64,000 bases of DNA from Paenibacillus brevis (GTDB taxonomy: Bacteria; Bacillota; Bacilli; Paenibacillales; Paenibacillaceae): the NCBI RefSeq assembly GCF_018919145.1, contig NZ_JAHLQJ010000005.1:62001-126000 (forward strand), in the 5' to 3' direction. The notes under the pieces were generated by a model. That model had not been told where the DNA came from. It was given only the letters and a program-made list of their open reading frames with translations, and ran no database searches. Below, one piece after another: positions 27,414 through 38,200 of the stretch (its first letter is position 1; the number at the start of each line of letters is the position of its first letter). A program made the translations under genes and the position numbers.

Positions 27414-27444
27414 GAGGAACCCTCCGTTCGCTTAAGATAGTTCT

Positions 27445-27473
27445 ACTGTAACATAAAGCGGTTCGCCTGACAA
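27445..27473 (-). promoter_or_regulatory. Promoter of the hflX leader
   Basis: On the minus strand, -35 TTGTCA (27468-27473), 17-bp spacer, -10 TACAGT (27445-27450); transcription would begin near 27438. Confidence 0.65.
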
Positions 27474-27548
27474 TTTGCGTTTACAGTTCATGGCGGAAAA
27501 AGGGGGTCCTTAAAGCGTGTAATCCAAGCTGGCCTTTTGAACTGTCTC

Positions 27549-29147
27549 CTAAAGATTCCGGCAGCAAAAATAATCGAAGTCTGCCGCTTTCTTTTCCCCG
27601 CTTAAATCCTGCACGCACAGCCCGACAAATGCCCCTGTGAAGCCCCAGTCCGTAAAAAATCCGTTCACATGGCGAGTCGCATACTCATCCGAAAGATGTC
27701 CAAAAGGAAGAGAATCGCCAACCGCTGTCCAGCTCTCTCCGTCCGGCGAAGCAAAGAACCGGACCTCATGCTCCTGGATTTGTACTTTAAGATAGCAGCG
27801 GCCGCCCCAGTCACGGATGGGAAGGTCTTGGGCGAGCAGCTCATCGTAAGCTCCGTTGTCGCTAATCAGGACATTCAGGGTCTTTCCCAGCTTCTCATCG
27901 TGACTAATACGCAAATAGTAATAATTCTTGCTGTTGTAGTAGCAGACTAATCCGGCCATCTGCTGGAAATGCTCGGGGTCGAATTCAACAACCGTCTCTG
28001 CCTCAAACCTGAAATGCTGAATCCGCTTGGCAACGAGGCTCTGACTGAAATGCGAGTTCAGGGATTGTCTGCCGTAGAGACGCAAATTACCAGGACGCTC
28101 GGTCAGACTCAGCCAGCTGTCTTCGGCAGGCTCACGCAGTGTGGAATAATGCACATCCAGGCTAGTCCCGTCAAAGTGATCACATTCTACAGGCGCAAGG
28201 GCAGGTGCTGAAGGCAGTGCCGGACTCTGCACATTCGCCTGAGGGTGCCGCCCATTGACAGGACGAATCCAGCCATCCTCTGTCCATTCGCATTGTTGAA
28301 TCCCCGTCTCTCTTCCCAAAGGCGACTGCTGCAGGCCCGGAAGCGGGCGTGAGCAGAGATGCACCATATACCACTCCCCGTTCTGCGTCTCCACCAGGCT
28401 GGCATGACCTGCCTTCTGCAGCGGCAGGTCCGGATTACCCTGCGAGGTCAGAACCGGATTCGCCGGGTCTACCTCATAAGGACCTGACAAGGAACGGGAC
28501 CGGGCTACGGTTACCGCATGCTCATACCCGGTGCCTCCTTCGGCCACCATCAGGTAATACCAACCATTTCGTTTATAAATGTGCGGACCTTCCGTACACC
28601 CCAGCTCGGTGCCCCGGAAAATTACTTTCTTAGGGCCAACCAGCTTCTGCTCAGCCTCCGAATACTCTTGAAGCACGATGCCGTGAAAAGGATTCCTGTT
28701 CTTCCGATGATCCCAGATCAAATTAACAAGCCACTTTCTGCCGTCATCATCATGGAACAGTGAAGGGTCAAACCCGCTGCTGTTCAAATAGACCGGATCA
28801 GACCAAGGGCCGCGGATATCGGTTGCCGTAGTCAAATAGTTTGGCGTATCCTTGAACGCGCCGGCCAAGCTTTTGACATCAGTATAAATCAGATAGAATA
28901 CGCCTTCATGATAGCTAAGGCAAGGCGCCCAGATGCCGCCTGAATTCGGGTTGCCGCTCATGTCAAGCAGACGCCGCTCCCCAAGCGGATGTCCGATCAG
29001 CTCCCAATGAACCAGATCCTTGGAATGATGCAGCTGTACTCCTGGAAACCATTCAAAGGTTGAAGTCGCAATATAATAGTCGTCACCAGCACGAACAATG
29101 GACGGGTCCGGATTGAACCCCTTTAGTATCGGATTGCTGATCGTCAT
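27549..29147 (-). CDS. xynB: Beta-xylosidase, glycoside hydrolase family 43
   Basis: 532 residues, no signal peptide, so cytoplasmic. It closely follows the Bacillus XynB layout: a five-blade GH43 propeller (1-310) with base Asp in KGFNPDPS, pKa-modulating Asp in SSGFDPSLFHDD and acid Glu in CTEGPHIY, then a C-terminal concanavalin-like domain (about 325-530) that completes the active site. XynB enzymes release xylose from xylo-oligosaccharides, sometimes also arabinose. ATG has GGAGG 8 nt upstream. It forms its own transcription unit between two terminators and has a palindrome over its -10. Confidence 0.93.
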   Translation of the reverse strand: MTISNPILKGFNPDPSIVRAGDDYYIATSTFEWFPGVQLHHSKDLVHWELIGHPLGERRLLDMSGNPNSGGIWAPCLSYHEGVFYLIYTDVKSLAGAFKDTPNYLTTATDIRGPWSDPVYLNSSGFDPSLFHDDDGRKWLVNLIWDHRKNRNPFHGIVLQEYSEAEQKLVGPKKVIFRGTELGCTEGPHIYKRNGWYYLMVAEGGTGYEHAVTVARSRSLSGPYEVDPANPVLTSQGNPDLPLQKAGHASLVETQNGEWYMVHLCSRPLPGLQQSPLGRETGIQQCEWTEDGWIRPVNGRHPQANVQSPALPSAPALAPVECDHFDGTSLDVHYSTLREPAEDSWLSLTERPGNLRLYGRQSLNSHFSQSLVAKRIQHFRFEAETVVEFDPEHFQQMAGLVCYYNSKNYYYLRISHDEKLGKTLNVLISDNGAYDELLAQDLPIRDWGGRCYLKVQIQEHEVRFFASPDGESWTAVGDSLPFGHLSDEYATRHVNGFFTDWGFTGAFVGLCVQDLSGEKKAADFDYFCCRNL

Positions 29148-29194
29148 ATCTTCAACGCCTCCCGTAAAGAAGTGGATTTCTTCTTGTTTCTATC

Positions 29195-29226
29195 CCTCAT
29201 TATGAGGTATTCCAAGGATACTTCAA
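29195..29226 (-). promoter_or_regulatory. xynB promoter with palindromic operator candidate
   Basis: On the minus strand, -35 TTGAAG (29221-29226), 16-bp spacer, -10 CATAAT (29199-29204). A 13-bp perfect palindrome CCTCATTATGAGG (29195-29207) covers the -10, a place where a repressor would block RNA polymerase. Confidence 0.55.
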
Positions 29227-29234
29227 TAGGGGAA

Positions 29235-29286
29235 TAAAAAAGGAACGGTCTCCATAAATCAGAGATCTAAGGAGACTGTCCCTTTT
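29235..29286 (-). terminator. Terminator of the giant enzyme gene
   Basis: Minus-strand stem AAGGGACAGTCTCC/GGAGACCGTTCCTT with one mismatch-like G-T, then TTTTTTATT. It starts 8 bp after the stop at 29294. Confidence 0.85.
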
Positions 29287-29293
29287 CTTCATC

Positions 29294-32200
29294 TTACGGT
29301 ATCAGGTTGAATAAATGATAGATTATTATTGCCGCTTCAGCTCGTGTGGCAGAATCCTGTGGCGCAAACAGGTTATTCCCTTTGCCGTTGATGATGCCTG
29401 AAGCTTTCATCGCAGCAACTGCTTCTTGCGCATACGAGGAAATCTTCTCCTGATCGAGGAAGGAAGCACCGATTGAAGAAGGGCTGAATTGGATGCCGGC
29501 CAATTGCGCGGCACGATAGGCCATGGCAGCCATCTCCTGTCTGCTAATGTCATCGCTGACGCCGAAGCTGCCGTCAGGCTTGCCGTTTACAATTCCCAGC
29601 TTCTGCGCGCTTGCGACTGCTTCGTAATACCAAGCTCCTGTCTTGGCATCAGTAAAAGAGCTCGATGCTTTAGCATCGCTTAACTCTAAGGAGCGGATCA
29701 GCATCGAGACAAATTCAGCCCGCGATACCTTTGCTCCCGACTGGAATTTGTTATCACCGATTCCCTGAAGGATTCCTCTGGCCGCGAGTGCGCTGATTCC
29801 CTGACGCGCCCATGCGGCATGACCCAGATCATCAAAGGAAATATCTCGGTAGGCAACGGCGTAAGTGCCCAAGTCGGAAGCTGACAGCTCCGCCCTGCCT
29901 GGATCGGAATGATAAGCACCATTTACAATCATCCGCGGTCGTCCCTCGTCATCTATAAAGAATACAATGACATGTTCCGGATCTTGCCCTGACTCAAGCT
30001 TGTAATCCAATCCGATCCGAAGCGTGCGCGGAGCAAGCCCCGATACGATTTTGCCACCGTGCTCCAAGACAACCTCGTACGCAGCAATGACTCCACTTAA
30101 GCCGTCGACTCCTGTCAGATCAGGCCGTTCACCGTTCCTGGATACTTTCAAGGTGATTGTTCCGCTTGCTGCTAGCTCTGACGGAAGTGCGGACGGATCG
30201 AAGGCCATCCTGGCAAAGCCCAGGTCAAGACTCAATTGCTTGATTCCCTGCTTGGATGCAGCATCAAGAAGCTCCGCCTTCAAGGCAATAGCTGCACGGT
30301 CAGCAGTTCCTGACGCGGCAAAAATTGCAACCGTTCCATCTGCCGCTTTTGCAGCTGCCTGGATGAACAGATCAGCAGGCACTTCGTAGAATACGGCCCC
30401 ATTCGCATCAGGCTTAGCTTCGATTAACTGCAGTGTGTTTCCATTCACCTGTCCTGCCGTATCCGAAGGCTTCGTTCCCGAACCCGGTATGCCAGGTGAT
30501 GGGGAAGAAGGGCCGCCCGGTGTTGGAGATGTCCCTCCTCCGCCAGAAGCGGCTTGCTGCCCGGAAATAACTACAGTGATTTCCCCAAAGACGTCCGGGG
30601 TGCTTACGGAGGTTGCTCGTATGGTCGCCGTTCCGTTACCTTTGGCGGTTAATAGCCCGGCGAGCGAGAGATCTGCGTATGCATTTCCGTTGATGATCGA
30701 CCAGTTCACACGCTTATCGCTGGCATCCGCCGGAAGCACTTCGGCAAGCAATTGCAGAGTCCCGCCCTTACTTGTAATACTCGCGACACCGCCGGCTCCG
30801 GATACCGCAATCCTCTCCACGGCGACCGGTTCAGGTTCAATGCTCTTACTGGAAGGCATCGGCTGCGGCGTAACCGTTGGTCCCCATACTTCCATCGCAT
30901 CCGGTCCGCTCTCTTGCGGAACGAACTGAACGCGGTCAATCGCCAGCTTTCGCGGCTCAGTCTGACCCACGCGGTAGTGCGTATGGTAGACCATAAATAA
31001 TTCAGATCCATCCGGCGAATAGATGAGGGAGTGATGGCCCGCACCCGGCACCAGTGTGTTTGACTTCATGATCGGGTTATATTCATACTTCGTCCATGGA
31101 CCTGTCGGTGTTGGCGCTGTCGCATATCCGACCCCGTAATCCGGACTTTCAAAGTGATTACCCGAGTACGTCATATAATAGGTTCCATTATGCTTGATCA
31201 CGAACGGTCCTTCATTGATCTTTGCTGCCGGCTGCTTCGTGCTTAGCTCCCAGTTTTGCGTAGGCGCAAACACAAATTGGACCGTGTCTTCCTTAATGGA
31301 CTTCATATCTTCATTCATTTCCGCAACCAGGATGTGATTGTTATTGTTGAACCGAACAAAATACATATAACTCTTGCCATCATCATCCGTAAAAATATGC
31401 GCATCAATCTCAGGCGTATTCAGATGAAGCGGCGCCTGAACATCCTGTACAAACGGCCCTAAAGGCGAATCACTTGTAGCAACGGCAAGGCGTTCTTCTA
31501 CGGCATAGTACATGTAGAAGGTGCCGTTCTTCTCGATCACCTCCGGCGCCCAGAACCGATTATTACCCCAGGTGTCTTCCTTGCTTAAGGCATAGCCTTG
31601 ATCCTCCCAGTGTACCAGGTCGGTTGAGGTATAAGCCTTGATGCCGTTCTGCGTACCCGGCCAATCCGCCGTATGTGTACCGTACAAATAATAGACTCCT
31701 TCGTGGAACAGCACATAAGGATCGGCTATGCCCGGTAACAAGTCCGGGTTGGAGTAGGTTTGTTCCGGGAGTTGTTCCGCATACGAGCTTACCTTCACAT
31801 TATCGAACTTCGCCTCGGCATTCCAGGTTCTGAAGCCGAGGGCTCCTGTGCCTGGATGAACACTGTCCGTCAAATCAAACTTAGGATAAGGATTTAAATT
31901 CAATGGATTATCGTTGATGTAAATCCGGATATGCTCATCATCCGCAACGACTTTGATTCTATAGGTCTGATTCAAATGGATCGGCAGCGGTCTGGCAGCA
32001 ATCTCCCGCCAGATTCCACCTTTCATTTCCCCGAAGACTGCCGATTTGTTGGCTGCATTGATGCCTATATAATAACTGTCCAGAGCATCCGGTCCGACTG
32101 CGGCATTGGCAGTCCGGAAGATCAGCCCCGCTTCCGTTCCGCTAACCAAGGTGACATCAGCTTCATAAATGTAATCTGTGAAGTGCTTCCCCTTCAGCAA

Positions 32201-35200
32201 AGCCTTGAAGCCTGCTCCGCTATTCACAGTCAGAGCATGATCAGAAGAGATGGTCCAGGTTCCTCCGTAAGTCTCCCAATCGGAAATATTGCCTTGTTCA
32301 AAATCCTCCTCATATAAGACCTCCGGTACGGCGCTTGTGTCCTCCACCGTAATCACAGCTTGTGAGCTGTAATTGCCGCTGAGATCCTTCGCGGTAATTA
32401 CCGTGCGTCCCTGTGCCTTGGCCTGGACAAGACCGGAGGCATTTACCTCGGCAATACTTGTATTTGATGAAGCCCATATTACATGGTCTCCGCTTGCCCC
32501 TGTATTGGTAAGCTGCAGGCTTTCCCCAACCTTCAGCGCCGCTGTCTTCGGCGTCACATCAACGCCGCCGGTCATTTCGCGGACCGCGAAATAATCGAAG
32601 GACGCTTGCTTGGAAACGCCGGATACAATGCTGTTGGCATAGAAGCCTACCTTGACGCCGCCAAGATCTGCCGTCACCGGATCCGATGCCTGAACCCATT
32701 GGTAGCCGTCCCAATAGAAGGTTGTATACACGTTGCCCATTTTGCGGATTTTGAGCGTCATGGTGTCTCCGCCCGGATGCGCAGCGTAGTTGCCCGGCTT
32801 GCGGTAGGTACGGTTCAACTCATAGGCCGTTTCGATAATCCGGCCGTTGCTCCATACATGCCCCAGCTTCACGAAATTGTCCGCATCCTTCCACACAAAC
32901 ATTCCCGCCTGCTCATGATTGGCCGTAATAGGCATGGTCATCTTGGCGATGATTTCAAAATCGCTGCTCTTGGATACCTCCCGTAAAAACACATTGTCTT
33001 GGGAGTTGTTATCCTGGTACACATCAGTGGCTGTCGTATTGATCGTCAGGGATCCCGGATTTTTACCCAGACTCCAGTTCGCCTTGTTTTCCTTTACAAT
33101 GGACCAGGCGCTATCCAATTGGGAGGTGTCAAAATGATCAATCGTGAACCCGGTCAAGTCCGGTTCTCTTGCTTCGCCAAGCACGGTAATCGGGAGCTTG
33201 ATCTTCAAACCGCTGTTTGACTTGCTCGTAATTTCGACTGTCGCCGTGCCTGGCTTAATGCCTGTTATGGTATAGAATGCCCTCCCGGTAGCCGTATCCT
33301 TCCCGCTCCAGGCAACCTCGGCCACCTGGCTGTCGGAGGAGACCGCTGTAAGCGTCTTGTCAGTTCCCGCAATCGGTCTTGCTGCTACTTCTACCGTAAC
33401 AGAGGCACCCGCTCTGACGGAAACCGAGGTTTTATCGGGCCATAAGTCTTCAACCGGTTTACTGCCGGAATCTGCTTCAATCCGCTCCAGTACAATATAA
33501 TCTACTTGAGCAAAATTCATCTTGCCGGCAATCCGCACCGTATTCGAACCGCTCTCCAGATGAACATCGATCGAGGATGGATTGTAGTGTCCCCAGCCAA
33601 AGCTCGGATGAGAAACACTCTGAGCTGCTCCATCGTTAATCCGGACGGACTGCTCGGCTAACCCGCTGCCGGAGGACCCGTTGTCAGCCATAACAATGAG
33701 CGTGTATTCTCCTCCGCGCTCTACATCCACGCTGAATTCAATATAGTCGGATGAAGTATCCAGTTTCCCGGCGACTTTGCCTCCCGAGGCATTGCCTTCG
33801 CTGACTATAGCAGCCTTGCCGCCCAAATGCGCATCCTCTGCCTCATATTGATACCGTTCGATAGCAGGAGTACCCGAAGGCTCCACGATGGCGGCACCAT
33901 AGGACACCGGTGTCCCGAAATTAGGCGTGCCATCGGCGTTCCAGGTGAATTTCTGTGCCCGAACACTGCGGTTGGCCCAGCCTCCGCCGGAGTTTTTCAC
34001 AGCATGGTAGACAAGCCAATCCTCCTTTCCGTCCGGAGATACCGTGAAAGTGTTATGGCCTGGACCATATGCCGTAGGTGCTTTAGAGAATACCGGACCG
34101 CTCTTGGTCCAGGAAGCCGGATCAAGCACATTTCCATTTGTATTCGTCAGCATGCCTAGCGCATAATCATCCGTCCAGCTGCCGCTTGCCGAATAAACAA
34201 TGAAGATCTTGCCGTCCTTCTTTAGAAGCTCGGGACCTTCATTAATATAGGGCTGGCCGTGCAGCTCCCAGGCTTCTGCCGGGGTTGAGATCATGACTCT
34301 CGGTCCGCTGATCGTCCATGGATTGCTCATCGGTGCAATGTAAAGATTTTGCTTTACATTCACTGTGCCCTCCCAACCGGACCAAATGAAGTAGAGAGCG
34401 CCATCATCGGTCTGGAGAACCGCGCCGTCAATCGCCCAGCGATCTGTTGAATCGGTAATCTTCCCCTTAAAGGTATATGTTCCCTGCGGGTCCTGCGAGT
34501 TGGCTTCAAGCACATACATCCGGTGATTGGCATTGTCGCCGTCATCGGCGGCAAAATAGATGTACCATTTGCCGTTAATGTACTGAAGCTCCGGAGCCCA
34601 TAGATCCTTGGAGTACATCATCCCGCTTGGCGGTGTATAGACGGTCACGCGCGGTGTCGAGCCGATATCCTGAAGCCTTCTGGCTTTCGCCACCACAATG
34701 GAGTTGTCTCTCATAGACTTTACATAATAATAGTAGCCGTCCTTGAACACGATGGATGGATCCGCCGATCCTCCCCCTCCGGAGACCTGAACAATCGGAT
34801 TCGCAAAGGTAGTTCCCGTATCGACCTCTACATTCACGGTCGCGCTCATTCCCCCGTCAACCGCTGTAGCCCGAATCGTTGCATTGCCTTTGGCCACGCC
34901 CTTCACTACACCGTCAGAATTCACCGCAGCAATCCCCGGCTTGTTCGAGCTCCAGATCACATTCTGATTGGAGGCATCTGCCGGTGTAAATTGCGGGATC
35001 AGCTGCCGCGATTCCCCTGCTTTGAGCCGGATGGAGTCCTCTCCGAAGGAAATGGATTCGACTGCCTTATCCGCATAGACCGGCAGCATGGCTTGCTTGC
35101 CCGTTCCCGGTCCGGACCAGAGAATATGCAGGCTGGCATCGCCTGCAGCATGCACATACTCTATCTTCACCGCATACTTCTCATGAGCAGCCAATGAGAG

Positions 35201-38200
35201 GGTTGCCTTTACTTCTTCTCGTTGACCGGAGGTCTTGTCGATGATCTTTCGACCATCAACCCATACCCGGGCAATATGATCGCTATCGGCATAAATCGTA
35301 TATTCGCCTGTCTCAGCCGGTTGGACTGTGCCGACCCAGCGGACGGAGAAATGATCCTTATCCATGCCGACAGATGCGTCCGGCGCACCGGTGCCGCGTT
35401 CATCGCCCAAATCGAAATCGATCGAAGGCGTTATTGATTTTTTTGCCAATCTCGCAAAGTTATCATCGTAATAATAAGAAACGTTATATACCGGGAGTTG
35501 ATTGAAACGCTCCTCACCAATCATGGCCTTGATATCGTTGATATCCCATGGGTGACCGTCTGGATATACAATCCCGTGAAACGGCACCTCCATCTCTTCT
35601 TTTGCCGGATTTACGTCTGTCCCCCAATAGAATCGGGTATTATCCCGGCCAATGCCGAACTCCCACATCACGAAGCCATGCCCTTTCTTTCCAAAGCCGG
35701 AGACTACCCCCGGAACAGACTGAGTCAGCCGGTTCATGACCTCGTCGGCAAGCACTTCACGCGGATCGCCATACTCGGCAGGAATCGGATAATTCGATTC
35801 ATAAGGATGGTAGGTAATGAAGTCGGAGAACGGGCCTCCTGAAAACTGTCCTCCTGTTGAGGACATGGCATGAATCGGACCAACCTCGCGAATCCAGATT
35901 CTGGAGTCATTCATGATCTGCTTGGTCACTTGATCCATCAGACCGGATTCCCCGTTGCTCGGTTCGTTAAATACGTTCCAGAAGGCAATGCGCTCATCAT
36001 TCTTGAAGCGGCTGACAACACCCTTTACATAGTCCTCCAGCTTCTGCTTCACTACTCCGTCGGCGGCATTATACTGGGCCTTGTAAGCATCGCCCGGTCC
36101 TTCCACCCACTGACTGTTATGCTTGCCGAAGACCGGAGCCGGATAGTCGCCGTTTGGTTTGAGCTCCGGATAATCATTCCAGCAGTCATCGAACAGCACG
36201 ACCTCCACCTTGATGTCGTATTTGTCTGCGATCTGCAGGAAATCCTCCATGTTGACAAGCAAGTTCTCCCGGTCGTATTCCCACAGCAAATTATGAATAT
36301 AGACGCGCACCAGATTGATCCCGTACAATTGGGCATAGTACATTTCCCGGTCATTGATGTCATGGTCGTACTGATGCCACTGCTGAAGCTGGTTCACCGC
36401 GTTTGTCGGAACGAATACCGCCCCCTGTACCCAGGACCAGTCAAAGGAAGGCAGATTGGTAGGAACCGTTTCCGCAACGGACAAATTATCATAGGTGGCA
36501 TCGATCAGGAAATTGCGGACACCGATCGCGCCTGTCGTATAAGTTCGGTCTACGACGCTGACAATCCACTCCTCATTGATGTAGACATCGATATTGCGGC
36601 CATCAGCGATAACCTTCATGCGATAATTGGTGTTTGCTGAAACCGGATAGGGGATGGAGGCAAGCTCCTTCCAGTTGTTATTGAACTTCCCCACCTGAAC
36701 GCGTCCATTGATGCCGATCCCGGCATAATAGCCCTTCAGATTATCTGTCCCCACCGCAGGATCCTGTACCCGGAAAATCAATCCGGCATTGTGGTCATTG
36801 GTACCGCTGCCCAGACTGACATCAGCCTCATAGACAAAATTGCTGAAGCTGGTTGATGAGGCCACAGCCTTTGTCCCCGAGCCGTTCTTGGCAGCATATT
36901 TGCCATCGGTAACCGTAAACGTTCCCCCGTACGTTGTCCAGCCATCTGCATTCCCATCATTAAAGTCTTCAGTAAATGCAGCGGAAGGCAGCGGCGGATC
37001 TGCCGGGTCGACCGGCTCCTCAGGAATGTCCGGCAGCAGGGTTAACCCGGTATAACGGATATTGTCATAGGACACCAGCCCATTGTCGTTCCAAGCTCTC
37101 AAGCCTGTATTACCCCACATATACGTGCTGTCTGTAAAGGTATAGACCGGAACTCCATTGAGTTCAATATAATATGTGGTGCCGGCGCCGATGACCTTCA
37201 AATGGTTCGGGCTGTCCGGATTTACCGGCACGCCCAGCCTGGCAATTCCGGTCCAGCTTCCGCTGCCGTTATTGCCGGCCGAGTCCATTCTTCCAATCTC
37301 CAGGACGCCCGGATTGCCGATCCCGACAAAATAACCGTTCATTTTGTCAGGCCCTGCCCCCGGGTCGCTAACCCGGAATACAAATCCGCTGCTCTGCCAG
37401 CCCTCGTGCAGATCTATATCCCCTTCGAAAATGAAGCTCTCCTCATCAAGATCGATCAGCAGCTTATCTCCGGAGCTATCAAACACGGTGTACGCAGCCT
37501 CCGTGACGGACCATGCATCATAAGTAGCACCAGTTGCGGACCACTCGCCGCTTCTCCAGCCGTCAAAGGCAGTCCAGCCGCCTGCATCGCTATCGCTAAA
37601 GCCCGGCTCCAGCCTGACCTCGGCATCCCCAACGGTATATAACGCAGTCACCGTGTCCGAGACCATCTCTCCCGCTCTCTCCGCATAAGCCTTGATCATC
37701 TTCGCAGAGGATACAGGAATCGGAGAGCGGTAAATACGCGACCGGCGGTCAGGCTCGCTCCCATCCGTCGTATACCGGATGACTGCATCGTCCGCTGCGG
37801 AAGACAATGTCACGAGCTGAGAGCTTTCATAGTGTCCGCCTGCTAGACTGAACACCGGCGCACTTGTCTGAGTCCCTGCATATTCCTTAACGACGATATT
37901 ATCAATCGTCGAGGTTCCCCACCAGGTACGCAAGCCAATGGCTCCGCCCTCCGTAATCTCTTTGCCGTCCTGATCGATATAATCAATCACCGGAGAATGC
38001 ATGTCGTTCACAAATACCTGAAGGTGATTGCCCACTGCAACCACCTTCAGATGTCCGCTCGTCCAGGGGATTGAGACGGTCTGAAGCTCCTTCCACTCAT
38101 TGTTGCCGGTAACCCGGCCCAGCATGGCCTTCTTGTCAACCCTCAAGGAGACATAGTAGCCGTTATAGCCGTCGGCAACATTCCCGCTCAGATGATCCGA

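Larger units (their letters stand above)
27176..27438 (-). promoter_or_regulatory. hflX leader, probable transcription attenuator
   Basis: This gene-free stretch (27096-27548) holds, in minus-strand order, a sigma-A promoter (27445-27473), a 13-codon ORF, a strong hairpin GCUCUGCA/UGCAGGGC (27335-27354), a long arm pair GAGAAG/CUUCUC, and an intrinsic terminator. CCUGUG in the loop side of the first hairpin is complementary to CACAGG in the 5' arm of the terminator, so an alternative, antiterminating pairing is possible. The layout resembles ribosome-mediated attenuators before antibiotic-resistance genes in Firmicutes. No protein-coding gene longer than the leader peptide is credible here. 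Confidence 0.6.

Noticed and set aside
27466..27492. CRE-like sequence TGTAAACGCAAATT near the hflX promoter
   Set aside because: It fails several fixed consensus positions after the CG core.
35870..36640. 256-codon open frame on the plus strand
   Set aside because: Antisense to the GH-A domain of the giant enzyme; no ribosome site.
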